A stretch of DNA of 64,000 nt from Mycobacterium sp. 852002-50816_SCH5313054-b (GCF_001667185.1 NZ_LZIC01000037.1:1-64000); one strand, 5' to 3'. Positions 1 to 12,092 are shown, counted from the stretch's first letter. The notes: generated by a model not told the origin, from the letters alone. Numbers and translations are program-made.

Positions 1-2442
1 CGCACGGTGGTAGAGGCCCTGGCAGGGATGCCCCCCCCCCCCGGCCCGCCCGCAGCCCGGGCAACCGGCGGCGCCCGCCCCCGGCCAACCGGCCGGCCAG
101 CCGGCCCCGCAACCGGGCATGCCGGGCCCGCGTCCCGGACCGATGCCGAAGCCGGGGGTCCGCACCCCGCGCGTCGGTAACAACCCGTTCTCGTCGGCGC
201 AACCCGTCGACCGGCCCATCCCGCGTCCGCCGGCCCCCCGTCCCGGGGCGCCCCGGCCGGGTGGGCCGCGGCCGGGCGCTTCTCCCGGCAGCATGCCGCC
301 CCGGCCCGGTGGTGCCGCGGGCCAGGGCCGCCCGGCGCGGCCCGGCGGCCGCCGGCCCGGCGGTGCCCGTCCGGGCGGCCCCGGCGGCCGCTCCGACGGC
401 GGCGGCGGCAACTACCGCGGTGGTGGTAGCGGAGTCGGCGCCCCGCCCGGCGGTGGCGGCGGCGGTTTCCGCGGCCGTCCCGGTGGCGGTGGCGGTGGTG
501 GTGGCCGTCCCGGCCAGCGCGGCGGTGCCGCCGGCGCGTTCGGCCGTCCCGGCGGTGCGCCGCGGCGCGGCCGCAAGTCCAAGCGGGCAAAACGCGCCGA
601 GTACGAGAACATGCAGGCGCCGGTCGTCGGCGGCGTGCGGTTGCCGCACGGCAACGGCGAGACGATCCGGCTGGCCCGCGGCGCGTCGCTGAGCGACTTC
701 GCCGAGAAGATCGACGCCAACCCGGCCTCGCTGGTGCAGGCGCTGTTCAACCTCGGCGAGATGGTGACGGCCACGCAATCGGTCGGCGACGAGACGCTCG
801 AGCTGCTGGGCAGCGAGATGAACTACGTCGTCCAGGTCGTCAGCCCGGAGGACGAGGACCGCGAGCTGCTGGAATCCTTCGACCTGACCTACGGCGAGGA
901 CGAGGGCGGCGAGGAGGACCTGCAGACCCGTCCGCCGGTGGTGACCGTCATGGGTCACGTCGACCACGGTAAGACGCGACTGCTGGACACCATCCGGAAC
1001 GCCAGCGTGCGCGAGGGTGAGGCCGGCGGCATCACCCAGCACATCGGCGCCTACCAGGTCTCCGTCGACCTGGACGGCACCGAGCGGCCGATCACCTTCA
1101 TCGACACCCCGGGTCACGAGGCGTTCACCGCCATGCGTGCCCGCGGCGCCAAGGCCACCGACATCGCCATCCTGGTGGTGGCCGCCGACGACGGCGTGAT
1201 GCCGCAGACGGTGGAGGCCATCAACCACGCGCAGGCCGCCGATGTGCCGATCGTGGTGGCGGTCAACAAGATCGACAAGGAGGGCGCCGACCCGGCCAAG
1301 ATCCGCGGTCAGCTCACCGAGTTCGGGCTTGTCGCCGAGGATTTCGGTGGCGACACGATGTTCGTCGACATCTCCGCCAAGGAGGGCACCAACATCGAGG
1401 CGCTGGAGGAGGCGGTGCTGCTGACCGCCGACGCCGCCCTGGACCTGCGCGCCAACCCCGACATGGAGGCCCAGGGTGTGGCCATCGAGGCGCATCTGGA
1501 CCGCGGTCGCGGGCCGGTGGCCACCGTGCTGATCCAGCGCGGCACGCTGCGCGTCGGCGACTCGATCGTCGCCGGCGACGCCTACGGTCGTGTCCGGCGC
1601 ATGGTCGACGAGCACGGCGAGGACGTCCACGAGGCGCTGCCGTCGCGGCCGGTGCAGGTCATCGGCTTCACGTCGGTGCCCGGCGCCGGTGACAACCTGC
1701 TGGTTGTCGACGAGGACCGCATCGCCCGCCAGATCGCCGACCGGCGCAGCGCCCGCAAGCGCAACGCCCTGGCCGCGCGTACGCGCAAGCGGATCAGCCT
1801 GGACGATCTGGATGCCGCGCTGAAGGAAACCAGCCAGCTGAACCTGATCCTCAAGGGCGACAACGCCGGCACGGTCGAGGCGCTGGAGGAGGCCCTGATG
1901 GGCATCCAGGTCGACGACGAGGTGGCGCTGCGCGTCATCGACCGCGGCGTCGGTGGCATCACCGAGACCAACGTCAACCTGGCGTCGGCCTCGGACGCGA
2001 TCATCATCGGCTTCAACGTGCGCGCCGAGGGCAAGGCGACCGAGCTGGCCAACCGCGAGGGCGTGGAGATCCGCTACTACTCGGTGATCTACCAGGCGAT
2101 CGACGAGATCGAGAAGGCCCTGCGCGGCATGCTCAAGCCGATCTACGAGGAGAACCAGCTGGGCCGCGCCGAGATCCGGGCGATCTTCCGGTCCTCGAAG
2201 GTCGGCATCATCGCGGGCTGCATGATCAGCTCGGGTGTGGTGCGCCGCAACGCGAAGGCCCGGCTGCTGCGGGACAACATCGTGGTGGCCGACAACCTCT
2301 CGATCACCTCGCTGCGCCGGGAGAAGGACGATGTCACCGAGGTCCGCGAGGGCTTCGAATGCGGTATGACGCTGGGCTACTCCGACATCAAGGAAGGCGA
2401 CATCATCGAGTCCTACGAGCTGGTCCAGAAGGAGCGCGCCTA

Positions 2443-2443
<1 letters not shown>
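1..2443 (+). CDS. infB: Translation initiation factor IF-2, 5' end outside the window
   Basis: IF-2 is the GTPase that delivers formyl-Met-tRNA to the 30S subunit and promotes subunit joining. From the first in-frame ATG (119) 774 residues are visible; mycobacterial IF-2 is about 900, so the true start lies upstream. Residues 1 to about 150 are Pro/Gly/Arg-rich and disordered, as in mycobacteria. The G domain follows with GHVDHGKT near residue 279, DTPGHEA and NKID, then the beta-barrel and fMet-tRNA-binding domains, ending YELVQKERA. The stop overlaps the rbfA start by one base. Upstream of a run of 12 C (31-42) the reading frame contains TAG at 11-13. The frame therefore must change there, or the first 40 bases are unreliable. 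Confidence 0.96.
31..42. repeat. C12 homopolymer inside the infB 5' region
   Basis: Twelve consecutive C residues lie in the proline-rich coding part of infB. The frame that continues into IF-2 hits TAG at 11-13, upstream of the run, whereas the other two frames are open there. A length error in the run or a contig-edge artefact explains this most simply. True length variation is possible but unproven. Confidence 0.8.
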
Positions 2444-4431
<1,988 letters not shown>

Positions 4432-4440
4432 CGCCTTCTC

Positions 4441-5190
4441 CTAACGCACCTGGGCCCGACCGCGTTGCAGGACGGCGTCGCGGTTGGCGGCGATGTCGTC
4501 GCCGCTGGTCCGGAACTGCCGGGCCGCCATCGCCTCCATCCACAGCCCCGCGCCGGTCTGCGAGTCGTCGATCCGGTGATAGGACGCCAGCAACGCGCGG
4601 ACCGCGTGCTGGTTGTTGCCGACGATCGAGGCCGCCACCTGGCGGGCCGTGGGCAGCAGCCGGTCGTGCGGCACCACCTCGGTCACCAGGCCGGCGCGCA
4701 GCGCCTCGCCGGCGGACAGGTAGTCGCCGGTCAGGCTCATGCGCCGGGCCAGGCCGACGCCCACCTTCTGCGGCAACCGCACGCTCAGGCCCCAGGTGGG
4801 CAGCAGCCCCACCCGGGCGTGCGTGTCGGCGAAGCGGGCCTGCTCGGAGGCGATCAGGACGTCGCAGTACAGGGCCAGCTCCAGCCCGCCGGTGACCGCG
4901 GCGCCGTTGATCGCGCCGATCACCGGCTTGGTCAACGGCGGCCAGCGCGGGGAGATGTCCGGGAGTGCCGACTCGCCGCCCAGCTCCTTGAGGTCCAGCC
5001 CCGCGCAGAACACCGGGTCGGCACCGGTGACGACGACGACGTCGACGCCGTCGTCGGTCTCGGCGTCGGTCAGCGCGCCGAAGAACCGGTCCCGCAGCGC
5101 CGCGGACAGCGCGTTGCGCGCCTGGGGCCGGTTGAGGGTCAGGGTGCGCACCCGCTCGTCGGTGTCGATCAGCAGGATGTCGTCGGTCAT
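4441..5190 (-). CDS. echA16: Enoyl-CoA hydratase/isomerase family protein (EchA16-like)
   Basis: This 249-residue crotonase-fold protein closely resembles M. tuberculosis EchA16. It would act on 2-enoyl-CoA or related thioesters in the cytosol. The oxyanion-hole segments are FCAGLDLKELG (61-71) and GAAVTGGLELA (96-106). The first catalytic acid is present (Glu104 in GGLEL). The second glutamate of true hydratases is missing, with His124 in the FADTHARVGLLP segment in its place. Activity may therefore be isomerase, lyase or weak hydratase. ATG start at 5190. It is the first gene of a two-gene minus-strand unit with the secreted protein. Confidence 0.92.
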   Translation of the reverse strand: MTDDILLIDTDERVRTLTLNRPQARNALSAALRDRFFGALTDAETDDGVDVVVVTGADPVFCAGLDLKELGGESALPDISPRWPPLTKPVIGAINGAAVTGGLELALYCDVLIASEQARFADTHARVGLLPTWGLSVRLPQKVGVGLARRMSLTGDYLSAGEALRAGLVTEVVPHDRLLPTARQVAASIVGNNQHAVRALLASYHRIDDSQTGAGLWMEAMAARQFRTSGDDIAANRDAVLQRGRAQVR

Positions 5191-5343
5191 CTGTTCACCG
5201 TAGAGGGTGGCTCGTTGCCGTCACACCGGCCACAGGATCCCTCCGCCGGCCGGCACCCGACGTGGGCACCGGCACCAGCGCTTTCACAGCGGAGACGCCT
5301 GTGGCGGATGTGAGACGAGGCCGCCGCGCTTATGGTGGATCCC

Positions 5344-5613
5344 ATGTGCCGGAACATCACCGAACTGCGTGGATTGCAGCCGGCGGCCACGCCGGAGGAG
5401 ATCGCGGCGGCCGCGCGCCAGTACGTGCGCAAGGTCAGCGGCATCACCCACCCGTCGACCGCCAACGCCGAAGCGTTCGAGGCCGCCATCGCCGCGGTCA
5501 CCGAGACGACGACGCGTTTGCTGTCGGCCCTGCCGCCGCGCCGCCAGCCGCCCAAGACCGTCCCGCCGTTGCGCCGGCCCGAGGTGGTGGCCCGCCTCGC
5601 GGGCGCGACATGA
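5344..5613 (+). CDS. DUF2277 family protein
   Basis: This small 89-residue protein begins MCRNITELRGLQPAATPEE, the hallmark N-terminus of DUF2277. An in-frame ATG at 5332 would add four residues, but the family start is the Met of MCRNI. It is rich in Ala and Arg, with a helical segment covering the first 65 residues and a basic tail. The family has no established function. Its stop overlaps the next gene in an ATGA junction (5610-5613), so the two are coupled. DUF2277 next to DUF1802 suggests a joint but unknown role. Confidence 0.88.
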   Translation: MCRNITELRGLQPAATPEEIAAAARQYVRKVSGITHPSTANAEAFEAAIAAVTETTTRLLSALPPRRQPPKTVPPLRRPEVVARLAGAT

Positions 5614-6179
5614 CGCTCACCGCCACCATGCCCGCGCTCAAGGAGTGGAGCGCGGTGGTACACGCGCTGCTCGACGGCCGGCAGCGCGTGCTGCTGCGCA
5701 AGGGTGGCATCGGCGAGAAGCGGTTCGAGCTGGCGGCCCGGGAGTTCCTGCTGTTCCCGACGGTCGCCCACAGCCACGCCGAGCGCGTCCGGCCCGAGCA
5801 TCGCGACCTGCTGGGCGCCGGGGCCGACGACAGCACCGACGAGCAGCTGGTGCTGCGGGCCGCCGCGAAAGTCGTTGCGGCGCAAGAGGTCAACCGGCCG
5901 GATGGGCTCGCGGCCCTGGAGGACCTGCACATCTGGACCGCCGCGTCGGTGCGCGAGGACCGGCTCGACTTCCGGCCCAAGCACAAGCTGGCCGTGCTGG
6001 TGGTGTCGGTGAATGCCTTGGCCGAGCCGCTGCGGATCACGCGGACCCCGGAGTACGCGGGCTGCACCAGCTGGGTGCAGCTCCCGCTGGCGCCGGCCGA
6101 TGTGCGGCTGGGCGCGCCGGTCTGCGACGAGGCCGCGCTAGACCGGGTCGCCCGCCGGGTCCGCGACGCGGTCGGCTGA
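5610..6179 (+). CDS. DUF1802 family protein
   Basis: This 189-residue protein begins MTLTATMPALKEWSAVVHAL and contains the DUF1802 signature LLRKGGIGEKRFELAAREFLLFPT (split around residues 28-50), followed by an HRDLL segment. DUF1802 has no experimentally assigned reaction that I know of; it has been noted near nucleic-acid-processing genes in some bacteria. The start ATG overlaps the preceding DUF2277 stop. Its last 42 bases overlap the 3' end of the convergent CocE-like hydrolase, an unusually long tail-to-tail overlap. Confidence 0.86.
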   Translation: MTLTATMPALKEWSAVVHALLDGRQRVLLRKGGIGEKRFELAAREFLLFPTVAHSHAERVRPEHRDLLGAGADDSTDEQLVLRAAAKVVAAQEVNRPDGLAALEDLHIWTAASVREDRLDFRPKHKLAVLVVSVNALAEPLRITRTPEYAGCTSWVQLPLAPADVRLGAPVCDEAALDRVARRVRDAVG

Positions 6180-7853
6180 CAGGTCGCCGGCCCCGACGGG
6201 AAGCAGCAGCCGGGAGCGGCCGTAGTGCACGGCATGGGTGGCCGGTGTGGCCTGCCGGCCCGTCAACAACGGTTCGTCGGTGCCGAGGTTGCGCGCGTAG
6301 CGCGGGAACCAGCTGCCCGTGATCAGGACCCGGATGCGCGAGCCCGCGCGGAAGCGGTGGGTGATCCCGTCCAGTTCGATCCGGACGGTCTTCGTCTTGC
6401 CGCTCAACCGCCGGTAGCCGTCGCTGACGTTGCGGGACCGGCCCTTGGCGTCGACCTCGCTCACCCGGACGAACAGATCGACATGCGGATTGTCGGAGCT
6501 GTGCGCCAGCTCGACCACCGGGTTCCCGTAGACGTACAGATCGTGGGTCAGCGTGAGGCTGGTGAAGGTGAGCACGTCGTCGCGCTGGGCGAGGCGGCTG
6601 TCGTCGCGGTAGCCCGCGTTCGTGGACAGCAGCGGACCGCCGGTGGTGGGCGTCGGGTCGGCGGGGTCGTAGCGAAACGTCGCCGGCGCCGGCCGCTTGA
6701 GGTTCGCCGGCGCGGTCTCGCCCAGGTGCCCGCCCGGGCGCAGATACAGCGCCCGTTCGGTGGTGGCCGGCGGCCAGTCGGGCAGGTGGCGCCAGGCTAG
6801 GCCCCCGTCCGAGCCGGTGACGCACGTGTGGACCCTGCTGGGCCGGCGCAGGGGCGCGCCGCCCAGGTGGGCGTTCAGCCAGTCCAGCGTTTCCCGCGCG
6901 CTGATGGGCAGCGCCTTGCCGAGCAGCTGGGTGTGCGTCCAGGGCCCCATGGTGAGCGCGACGTCGACGCCCCGGTCGCGCAGGTGCGCGTACTGCTGCA
7001 GCGTCTGTCGCACGAAAATGTCCTGCCAGCCGCCGATGAGCAGCACCGGCACCCGCGTCCGGTCCAGCGCCTCGCGGCACCGCAGCGAGCCCCAGAACGC
7101 GTCGTCGGCGTGGTGGTGTTCGACCCACGATTCGAACCACGGCGCACCCGTGCCGAGCATCGCTCGCGCCGCGGCGCCCAGGGGCAGCGCACCCGCCGCC
7201 TCCGCCACCTTGCGCCGGGCCTGCAGCTGGCGCAGCGCCAGCCGCACGCGCGCCGGGTCCTCCTGGTGGGAAACCAGGTCGCTCCAGCCCAGGAAGTCGT
7301 TGATGGCGAACGAACCCGTCCCCCACACGGAGGCGTTGAAATCGTGCGGGCCCGCGGTGATCACGGCCGCGGCCAGCTCCGGCGGGGGATCCTGCAGCAG
7401 CGCCCACTGGGTGAAGCCCAGATACGACACCCCGACGGTGGCGAATCGGCCGGTGAACCACGGCTGCTCGCGCAGCCACGCGGCCGTGTCGGCGCCGTCG
7501 GCGACCTCGTTGACCATCGGCTCGAAGTCCCCGCCCGAGCCGAACGTGCCGCGCACGCTCTGCAGCACGACGTGGTAGCCGCGCGCGGCGTACAGCCGGG
7601 CGTATGCCAGCGAGAACGGGAAGGCCCTGCCGTACGGCGCGCGGACCAGCAAGGTGCCGGCGGGGCTCGGCGTGGTGGGCGCGTAGTGGTCGGCCGCCAG
7701 GTGCACGCCGTCGCGCATCGGCACGTCGACGCGCTGCACGGTGTACGCGGTGGTCGCCCGCGGCAGGCCCAGCACGCGGCCCAGCGCGGCGTCGCCGACA
7801 CGGCTCAACGGGCTTGGCGTGCGCTGCGCGGGGCGGGTGGAGGTCGTACTCAC
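6138..7853 (-). CDS. CocE/NonD family serine hydrolase
   Basis: This 571-residue alpha/beta hydrolase of the X-Pro dipeptidyl-peptidase S15/CocE family probably hydrolyses esters or amides. The nucleophile elbow GVSYLG places Ser143, and RAPYGRAF near residue 71 supplies the oxyanion-hole tyrosine. The acid and histidine are expected near LIGGWQD and MGPWTH (around 305-340). The C-terminal third is the jelly-roll XPD-C domain with DLFVRVSEVD and GSRIRVLITGSWFPR. It corresponds to M. tuberculosis Rv2800. GTG start at 7853. No signal peptide is evident. The 3' end overlaps the DUF1802 gene. Confidence 0.92.
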   Translation of the reverse strand: MSTTSTRPAQRTPSPLSRVGDAALGRVLGLPRATTAYTVQRVDVPMRDGVHLAADHYAPTTPSPAGTLLVRAPYGRAFPFSLAYARLYAARGYHVVLQSVRGTFGSGGDFEPMVNEVADGADTAAWLREQPWFTGRFATVGVSYLGFTQWALLQDPPPELAAAVITAGPHDFNASVWGTGSFAINDFLGWSDLVSHQEDPARVRLALRQLQARRKVAEAAGALPLGAAARAMLGTGAPWFESWVEHHHADDAFWGSLRCREALDRTRVPVLLIGGWQDIFVRQTLQQYAHLRDRGVDVALTMGPWTHTQLLGKALPISARETLDWLNAHLGGAPLRRPSRVHTCVTGSDGGLAWRHLPDWPPATTERALYLRPGGHLGETAPANLKRPAPATFRYDPADPTPTTGGPLLSTNAGYRDDSRLAQRDDVLTFTSLTLTHDLYVYGNPVVELAHSSDNPHVDLFVRVSEVDAKGRSRNVSDGYRRLSGKTKTVRIELDGITHRFRAGSRIRVLITGSWFPRYARNLGTDEPLLTGRQATPATHAVHYGRSRLLLPVGAGDLSADRVADPAGDPV

Positions 7854-7880
7854 GGTCCCCAGGCTAGGTTGTGTGCCGGA

Positions 7881-8459
7881 CTAAAACTTGTAATACGGCG
7901 CGAGGTCGTTGGCGCGCTGCAGATTGGTGGACATGCAGTCCACCTCCGGGTTCGAGTAGACCGTCGAGAAGTACAGCGCCTGCTGCAACACCCCGTAACT
8001 GGTCTTGAACGCCACCATGCACGAGAAGAACCAGAAGCTGTTGTGGTAGGTCGGCTTCATCACCCAGTACTGCGCCGCCCGGTGACCCTGGATCGTGGTT
8101 TCGACGGCGTCGGGCGGCAGGGACTGGTCGTAGGTGCGCCAGATGATGGGCTCCACGGCCATCTGGTAGTTGCCCGCGTCGAAGTGGCAGCGCAGCCCGT
8201 CCTCGTGCTCGGGCGGCGTGAACGCCAGCCCGAGCCGCGCCACGGCGTCGAACGGAATGTCCTCGCACGCATCGAACGGGCGCGGGTCGGTGGTCGCCAC
8301 GATGGGGCTCTTCATGGTGGTCTCCATCGGCTGGGCGGTCGACCGCAGCTCGACGGGCCCACCCCCGCTCGGCCCCGGCGGCGCGCTGTGGACGCCCAAA
8401 GCCACCGCCGCGGCCAGCGCGCCCAGCGCTGAGATCAGACGCAGATTGGCGAACACCAC
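7881..8459 (-). CDS. Exported DUF3558-like protein (Rv2799-like)
   Basis: This predicted exported or membrane-anchored protein has one N-terminal hydrophobic segment (LRLISALGALAAAVALGV). The following segment DACEDIPFDAVARLGL resembles DUF3558 proteins of mycobacteria. Four cysteines in the mature region could pair. An open frame continues upstream to a GTG at 8534, but the signal-like start at the GTG codons 8459 or 8456 (VVFANLRL) is preferred because the extra residues are hydrophilic and break the signal peptide. The length is about 192 residues. It matches the position of Rv2799 next to the CocE hydrolase. Function unknown. Confidence 0.78.
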   Translation of the reverse strand: MVFANLRLISALGALAAAVALGVHSAPPGPSGGGPVELRSTAQPMETTMKSPIVATTDPRPFDACEDIPFDAVARLGLAFTPPEHEDGLRCHFDAGNYQMAVEPIIWRTYDQSLPPDAVETTIQGHRAAQYWVMKPTYHNSFWFFSCMVAFKTSYGVLQQALYFSTVYSNPEVDCMSTNLQRANDLAPYYKF

Positions 8460-8603
8460 ACCCCCTGAGGCCTCGGCCGTCCTTGCCGGGAGTGTACAAG
8501 TCGGGTTCGCGGCGTCACAGTGAAACGAGAACACGTTCTAATCCGGCAAGCAAGGGCCCAGCGCAAACCGGCTCGGCGGAGCGAGTCGTTAGGCTGGTTA
8601 GTC

Positions 8604-9569
8604 GTGGTGACATCGGAATCGACGAACGGGGCGCAGCCGACGCTGTGGGCGGTTTCCGACCTGCACACCGGTCACCTCGGCAACAAGCCCGTCACCGAAT
8701 CGCTGCATCCGTCCTCGCCGGAGGACTGGCTGATCGTCGCCGGCGACGTCGCCGAACGCACCGACGACATCCGCTGGGCGCTTGACCTGCTGCGTCGCCG
8801 GTTCGCCAAGGTGATCTGGGTGCCCGGCAACCACGAGCTGTGGACCACCACCCGGGATCCCAACCAGATCTTCGGCAAGGCCCGCTATGACTACCTGGTC
8901 GACATGTGCGACGAGCTGGGCGTGCTCACCCCGGAGCACCCGTTCGCGGTGTGGACCGAACGCGGCGGCCCGGCCACCATCGTGCCGATGTTCCTGCTGT
9001 ACGACTACACCTTCTTGCCGGAGGGCGCGACGAGCAAAGCCGAGGGCATGGCCATCGCGCGGGAGCGCAACGTGGTGGCCACCGACGAATTCCTGCTCTC
9101 CTCCGAGCCCTACGCCACCCGCGACGCCTGGTGCCGGGAGCGGCTCGCCAGCACCCGGGCCCGCCTCGAAGAGCTCGACTGGATGACGCCGACGGTCCTG
9201 GTGAACCACTTCCCGTTGGTGCGGGACCCCTGCGATGCGCTGTTCTACCCGGAATTCTCGCTGTGGTGCGGCACCACCAAGACCGCCGACTGGCACACCC
9301 GCTACAACGCCATCTGCTCGGTGTACGGGCACCTGCACATCCCGCGCACCACCTGGTACGACGGCGTGCGCTTCGAGGAGGTGTCGGTCGGCTACCCGCG
9401 CGAGTGGCGCCGCCGCAAGCCGTACAGCTGGTTGCGCCAGGTGCTACCGGACCCCCAGTACGCGCCCGGCTATCTCAACGACTTCGGCGGTCACTTCGTG
9501 ATCACCCCCGAGATGCGCAAGCAGGCCGTGCAGTTCCGGGAGCGAGCGCGCCAGCGGCAATCCCGATGA
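8604..9569 (+). CDS. pptH: Metallophosphoesterase, phosphopantetheinyl hydrolase
   Basis: This calcineurin-like phosphoesterase of about 321 residues corresponds to M. tuberculosis Rv2795c (PptH). That enzyme removes 4'-phosphopantetheine from acyl carrier proteins and so opposes PptT. Visible metal motifs are SDLHTGH, GDVAE, GNHELW, VNHFP and GHLHIP, in the correct order. GTG codons at 8604 and 8607 are the likely starts (then TSESTNG); the frame stays open to 8520, but the first 28 extra residues are not conserved. The stop overlaps the pptT start as ATGA (9566-9569), so the hydrolase and the transferase are made from one coupled message. Confidence 0.92.
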   Translation: MVTSESTNGAQPTLWAVSDLHTGHLGNKPVTESLHPSSPEDWLIVAGDVAERTDDIRWALDLLRRRFAKVIWVPGNHELWTTTRDPNQIFGKARYDYLVDMCDELGVLTPEHPFAVWTERGGPATIVPMFLLYDYTFLPEGATSKAEGMAIARERNVVATDEFLLSSEPYATRDAWCRERLASTRARLEELDWMTPTVLVNHFPLVRDPCDALFYPEFSLWCGTTKTADWHTRYNAICSVYGHLHIPRTTWYDGVRFEEVSVGYPREWRRRKPYSWLRQVLPDPQYAPGYLNDFGGHFVITPEMRKQAVQFRERARQRQSR

Positions 9570-10264
9570 CGGGCCGCATGCTCGTGTCGTCGGTGTTGCC
9601 CGACGCCCTGCTCTCGTCGGGGTCCGACGACCTCGCGTATTCGGAGGTGTATTCCGACCCGCCGGGCCTGACGCCGCTGCCGGAGGAGGAGCCGCTGATC
9701 GCCAAGTCGGTCGCCAAGCGGCGCAACGAGTTCATCACCGTCCGGCACTGCGCCCGCGTCGCGATGGCCGAGCTCGGCGTGCCGCCGGTGCCGATCCTCA
9801 AGGGCGACAAGGGGGAGCCCTGCTGGCCCGACGGCGTGGTCGGCAGCCTCACCCACTGCACCGGCTACCGCGGCGCGGTGGTGGGCCGCGCCGGCGCGGT
9901 GCGCTCGGTGGGCATCGACGCCGAACCGCACGACGTGCTGCCCGACGGCGTGCTGGGCGCGATCGCGCTGGAGGAGGAGCGCCACGAGATCGGCGCGCTG
10001 CCCGAGGGGCTGCATTGGGACCGGATCCTGTTCTGCGCCAAGGAGGCGACGTACAAGGCCTGGTTCCCGCTGACCAAGCGGTGGCTGGGTTTCGAGGACG
10101 CCCACATCGTGTTCGACCTCGACCCGCCCGGCGGGCGAACCTCCGGGTCTTTCGTCTCCAAGATCCTGATCGACGGGGCGGCGCTGGCCGGTCCGCCGCT
10201 GAGCGCGCTGCGGGGCCGTTGGTCGGTCGAGCGCGGGCTGGTGCTGACCGCCATCGTCTTATGA
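9566..10264 (+). CDS. pptT: 4'-Phosphopantetheinyl transferase
   Basis: PptT (232 residues) attaches phosphopantetheine from CoA to carrier proteins of polyketide synthases, FAS-I, AcpM and siderophore NRPSs. It is essential in M. tuberculosis. The Sfp-type signatures are VGIDAEPHD near residue 115 (Mg2+ ligands) and [16 protein letters not shown] near residue 156. GSLTHC and [10 protein letters not shown] precede them. ATGA overlap with pptH upstream and with truB downstream (10261-10264) makes a three-gene coupled unit. The N-terminus is a few residues longer than the M. tuberculosis protein. Confidence 0.96.
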   Translation: MTGRMLVSSVLPDALLSSGSDDLAYSEVYSDPPGLTPLPEEEPLIAKSVAKRRNEFITVRHCARVAMAELGVPPVPILKGDKGEPCWPDGVVGSLTHCTGYRGAVVGRAGAVRSVGIDAEPHDVLPDGVLGAIALEEERHEIGALPEGLHWDRILFCAKEATYKAWFPLTKRWLGFEDAHIVFDLDPPGGRTSGSFVSKILIDGAALAGPPLSALRGRWSVERGLVLTAIVL

Positions 10265-11172
10265 CCGGTCCGGGAATAGGCCCGGGATTAGTCCTGGTCG
10301 ACAAGCCGGCCGGGATGACCAGTCACGACGTCGTGGGACGCTGTCGCCGCATCTTCGCCACCCGCCGGGTGGGGCATGCGGGGACGCTGGACCCGATGGC
10401 CACCGGCGTGCTGGTGATCGGCGTCGACCGGGCCACCAAGATCCTCGGCCTGCTGACCGCGGCGTCGAAGTCGTATGCCGCCACCATCCGCCTGGGCCAG
10501 ACCACCTCCACCGAGGACGCCGAAGGTGAACTGCTGCAAACTGTTTCGGCCGAGCACGTCACCGACGAGGTGATCGCCGCCGCGGTCGGCGGGCTGCGCG
10601 GGGACATCGAGCAGGTGCCGTCGGCCGTCAGCGCGATCAAGGTGGACGGCCGGCGCGCCTACCGGCTGGTCCGGGAGGGCCAGGCCGTCGAGCTGGCCGC
10701 CCGGCCGGTGCGCATCGACCGTTTCGAGGTGGTGGCGGTGCGCCGGGACGGCGACTCCGGCGTCGACGTCATCGATGTCGACGTCGAGGTCGACTGCTCG
10801 TCGGGGACCTACATCCGCGCGCTGGCCCGCGATCTCGGGGCGGCGCTGGGCGTGGGCGGGCATCTGACGGCGTTGCGGCGCACCCGCGTCGGGCGCTTCG
10901 GGCTGGACGAGGCGCGCTCGCTGGACGACCTTGCCGAACGGCCCCGGCTGACCTGGTCGCTGGACGAGGCGTGCCTGCTGCTGTTTGCGCGCCGCGACCT
11001 GTCCGCCGAACAGGCCGAGGCGGCAAGCAACGGCCGGTCCCTGCCGCCGGCCGGGATCGACGGGGTCTACGCCGCCGCCGACGCCGGCGGCCGGGTGATC
11101 GCGCTGCTGCGCGACGAGGGACCACGGACCAAGTCGGTCGTGGTGATCCGTCCCTCGACGCTGTCGCGGTAG
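10261..11172 (+). CDS. truB: tRNA pseudouridine(55) synthase
   Basis: TruB (303 residues) converts U55 of the tRNA T-loop to pseudouridine. The catalytic motif [12 protein letters not shown] contains Asp44. The preceding [16 protein letters not shown] and the [11 protein letters not shown] segment are family hallmarks. The C-terminal part from about residue 235 fits the actinobacterial TruB C-terminal PUA-like domain. Its ATG overlaps the pptT stop. Confidence 0.96.
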   Translation: MTGPGIGPGLVLVDKPAGMTSHDVVGRCRRIFATRRVGHAGTLDPMATGVLVIGVDRATKILGLLTAASKSYAATIRLGQTTSTEDAEGELLQTVSAEHVTDEVIAAAVGGLRGDIEQVPSAVSAIKVDGRRAYRLVREGQAVELAARPVRIDRFEVVAVRRDGDSGVDVIDVDVEVDCSSGTYIRALARDLGAALGVGGHLTALRRTRVGRFGLDEARSLDDLAERPRLTWSLDEACLLLFARRDLSAEQAEAASNGRSLPPAGIDGVYAAADAGGRVIALLRDEGPRTKSVVVIRPSTLSR

Positions 11173-11182
11173 GTTCGTACGG

Positions 11183-11986
11183 GTGAGCGAAGACAGGGTC
11201 CGCGTGCGCATCGGGGACGGTGGCGTGGCCACGGTGACGATGGTGCGCACCGACAAGCACAATGCGCTTGACCAAGCCATGTTCGAGGGCTTGATGAACG
11301 CCGCAGCGCAACTGGCAGAAGACAAATCGGTTCGCGCGGTCGTGCTGCACGGCGAGGGAAAGAGCTTCTGCTCGGGCCTGGACGTTGCCAGCTTCATGTC
11401 CGGACGGGGCGGCACCGGGGTGCTGCTGGAACGCGACGCCGACCAGGTGGCCAACTTTGCGCAACGCGTGGCCTACGACTGGTCCCTGGTGCCGGCGCCG
11501 GTCATCGCCGCGATCCACGGGAACTGCTTCGGCGGCGGCCTGCAGATCGCGCTGGGCGCCGACATCCGGATCGCCGCACCGGACGCGAAGCTGTCCGTCA
11601 TGGAGGTCAAGTGGGGGCTGGTTCCCGACATGGGGATCACGCAGACACTGCCGCGACTCGTCTCCATCGACGTTGCCAAGGAGCTGACCTTCAGCGGACG
11701 CATCGTGGCAGGCGGCGAGGCTTTGGCGCTCGGACTGGTCACGCGAAACAGTGACGATCCGCTGGCCTCGGCGAAGGAACTGGCGGACGAGATCGCACGC
11801 AAATCTCCCGATGCCGTTCGCGCTGCCAAGCGCCTCTACGACGAGACGTGGCTCAGCAACGACGCCGCGGCCGCCCTCAAACGCGAAACCGAGCTGCAGG
11901 TCGGGCTGCTCGGCAAGCCCAATCAGATTGCCGCCGTGATGGCCGGAATGTCGGGGGAGGACCCGGTCTTCGTCGACCCCGCCTGA
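11183..11986 (+). CDS. Crotonase/enoyl-CoA hydratase family protein
   Basis: This 267-residue crotonase-fold protein starts with GTG ten bases after truB. Oxyanion-hole residues lie in [10 protein letters not shown] (62-71) and [16 protein letters not shown] (112-127). The usual first catalytic glutamate is replaced by Gln121, while the second is kept as Glu141 in [15 protein letters not shown]. This is the mirror image of the other crotonase in the window and favours isomerase-like or alternative chemistry. It lies between truB and ltp1; in M. tuberculosis an IS1602 region occupies this interval. Substrate unknown, but the neighbours ltp1 and fadE21 suggest fatty acyl or sterol side-chain CoA esters. 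Confidence 0.9.
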   Translation: MSEDRVRVRIGDGGVATVTMVRTDKHNALDQAMFEGLMNAAAQLAEDKSVRAVVLHGEGKSFCSGLDVASFMSGRGGTGVLLERDADQVANFAQRVAYDWSLVPAPVIAAIHGNCFGGGLQIALGADIRIAAPDAKLSVMEVKWGLVPDMGITQTLPRLVSIDVAKELTFSGRIVAGGEALALGLVTRNSDDPLASAKELADEIARKSPDAVRAAKRLYDETWLSNDAAAALKRETELQVGLLGKPNQIAAVMAGMSGEDPVFVDPA

Positions 11987-12092
11987 CGTCGGGCGCCCTC
12001 GCGGCGACGGGGGTTCCAGCGACCAAGTCCACCCGGCTAAGCTCCGGACCAGACGGGTGTCAACTCGCCCACATCTCCGGAAGGCGCGCGCT

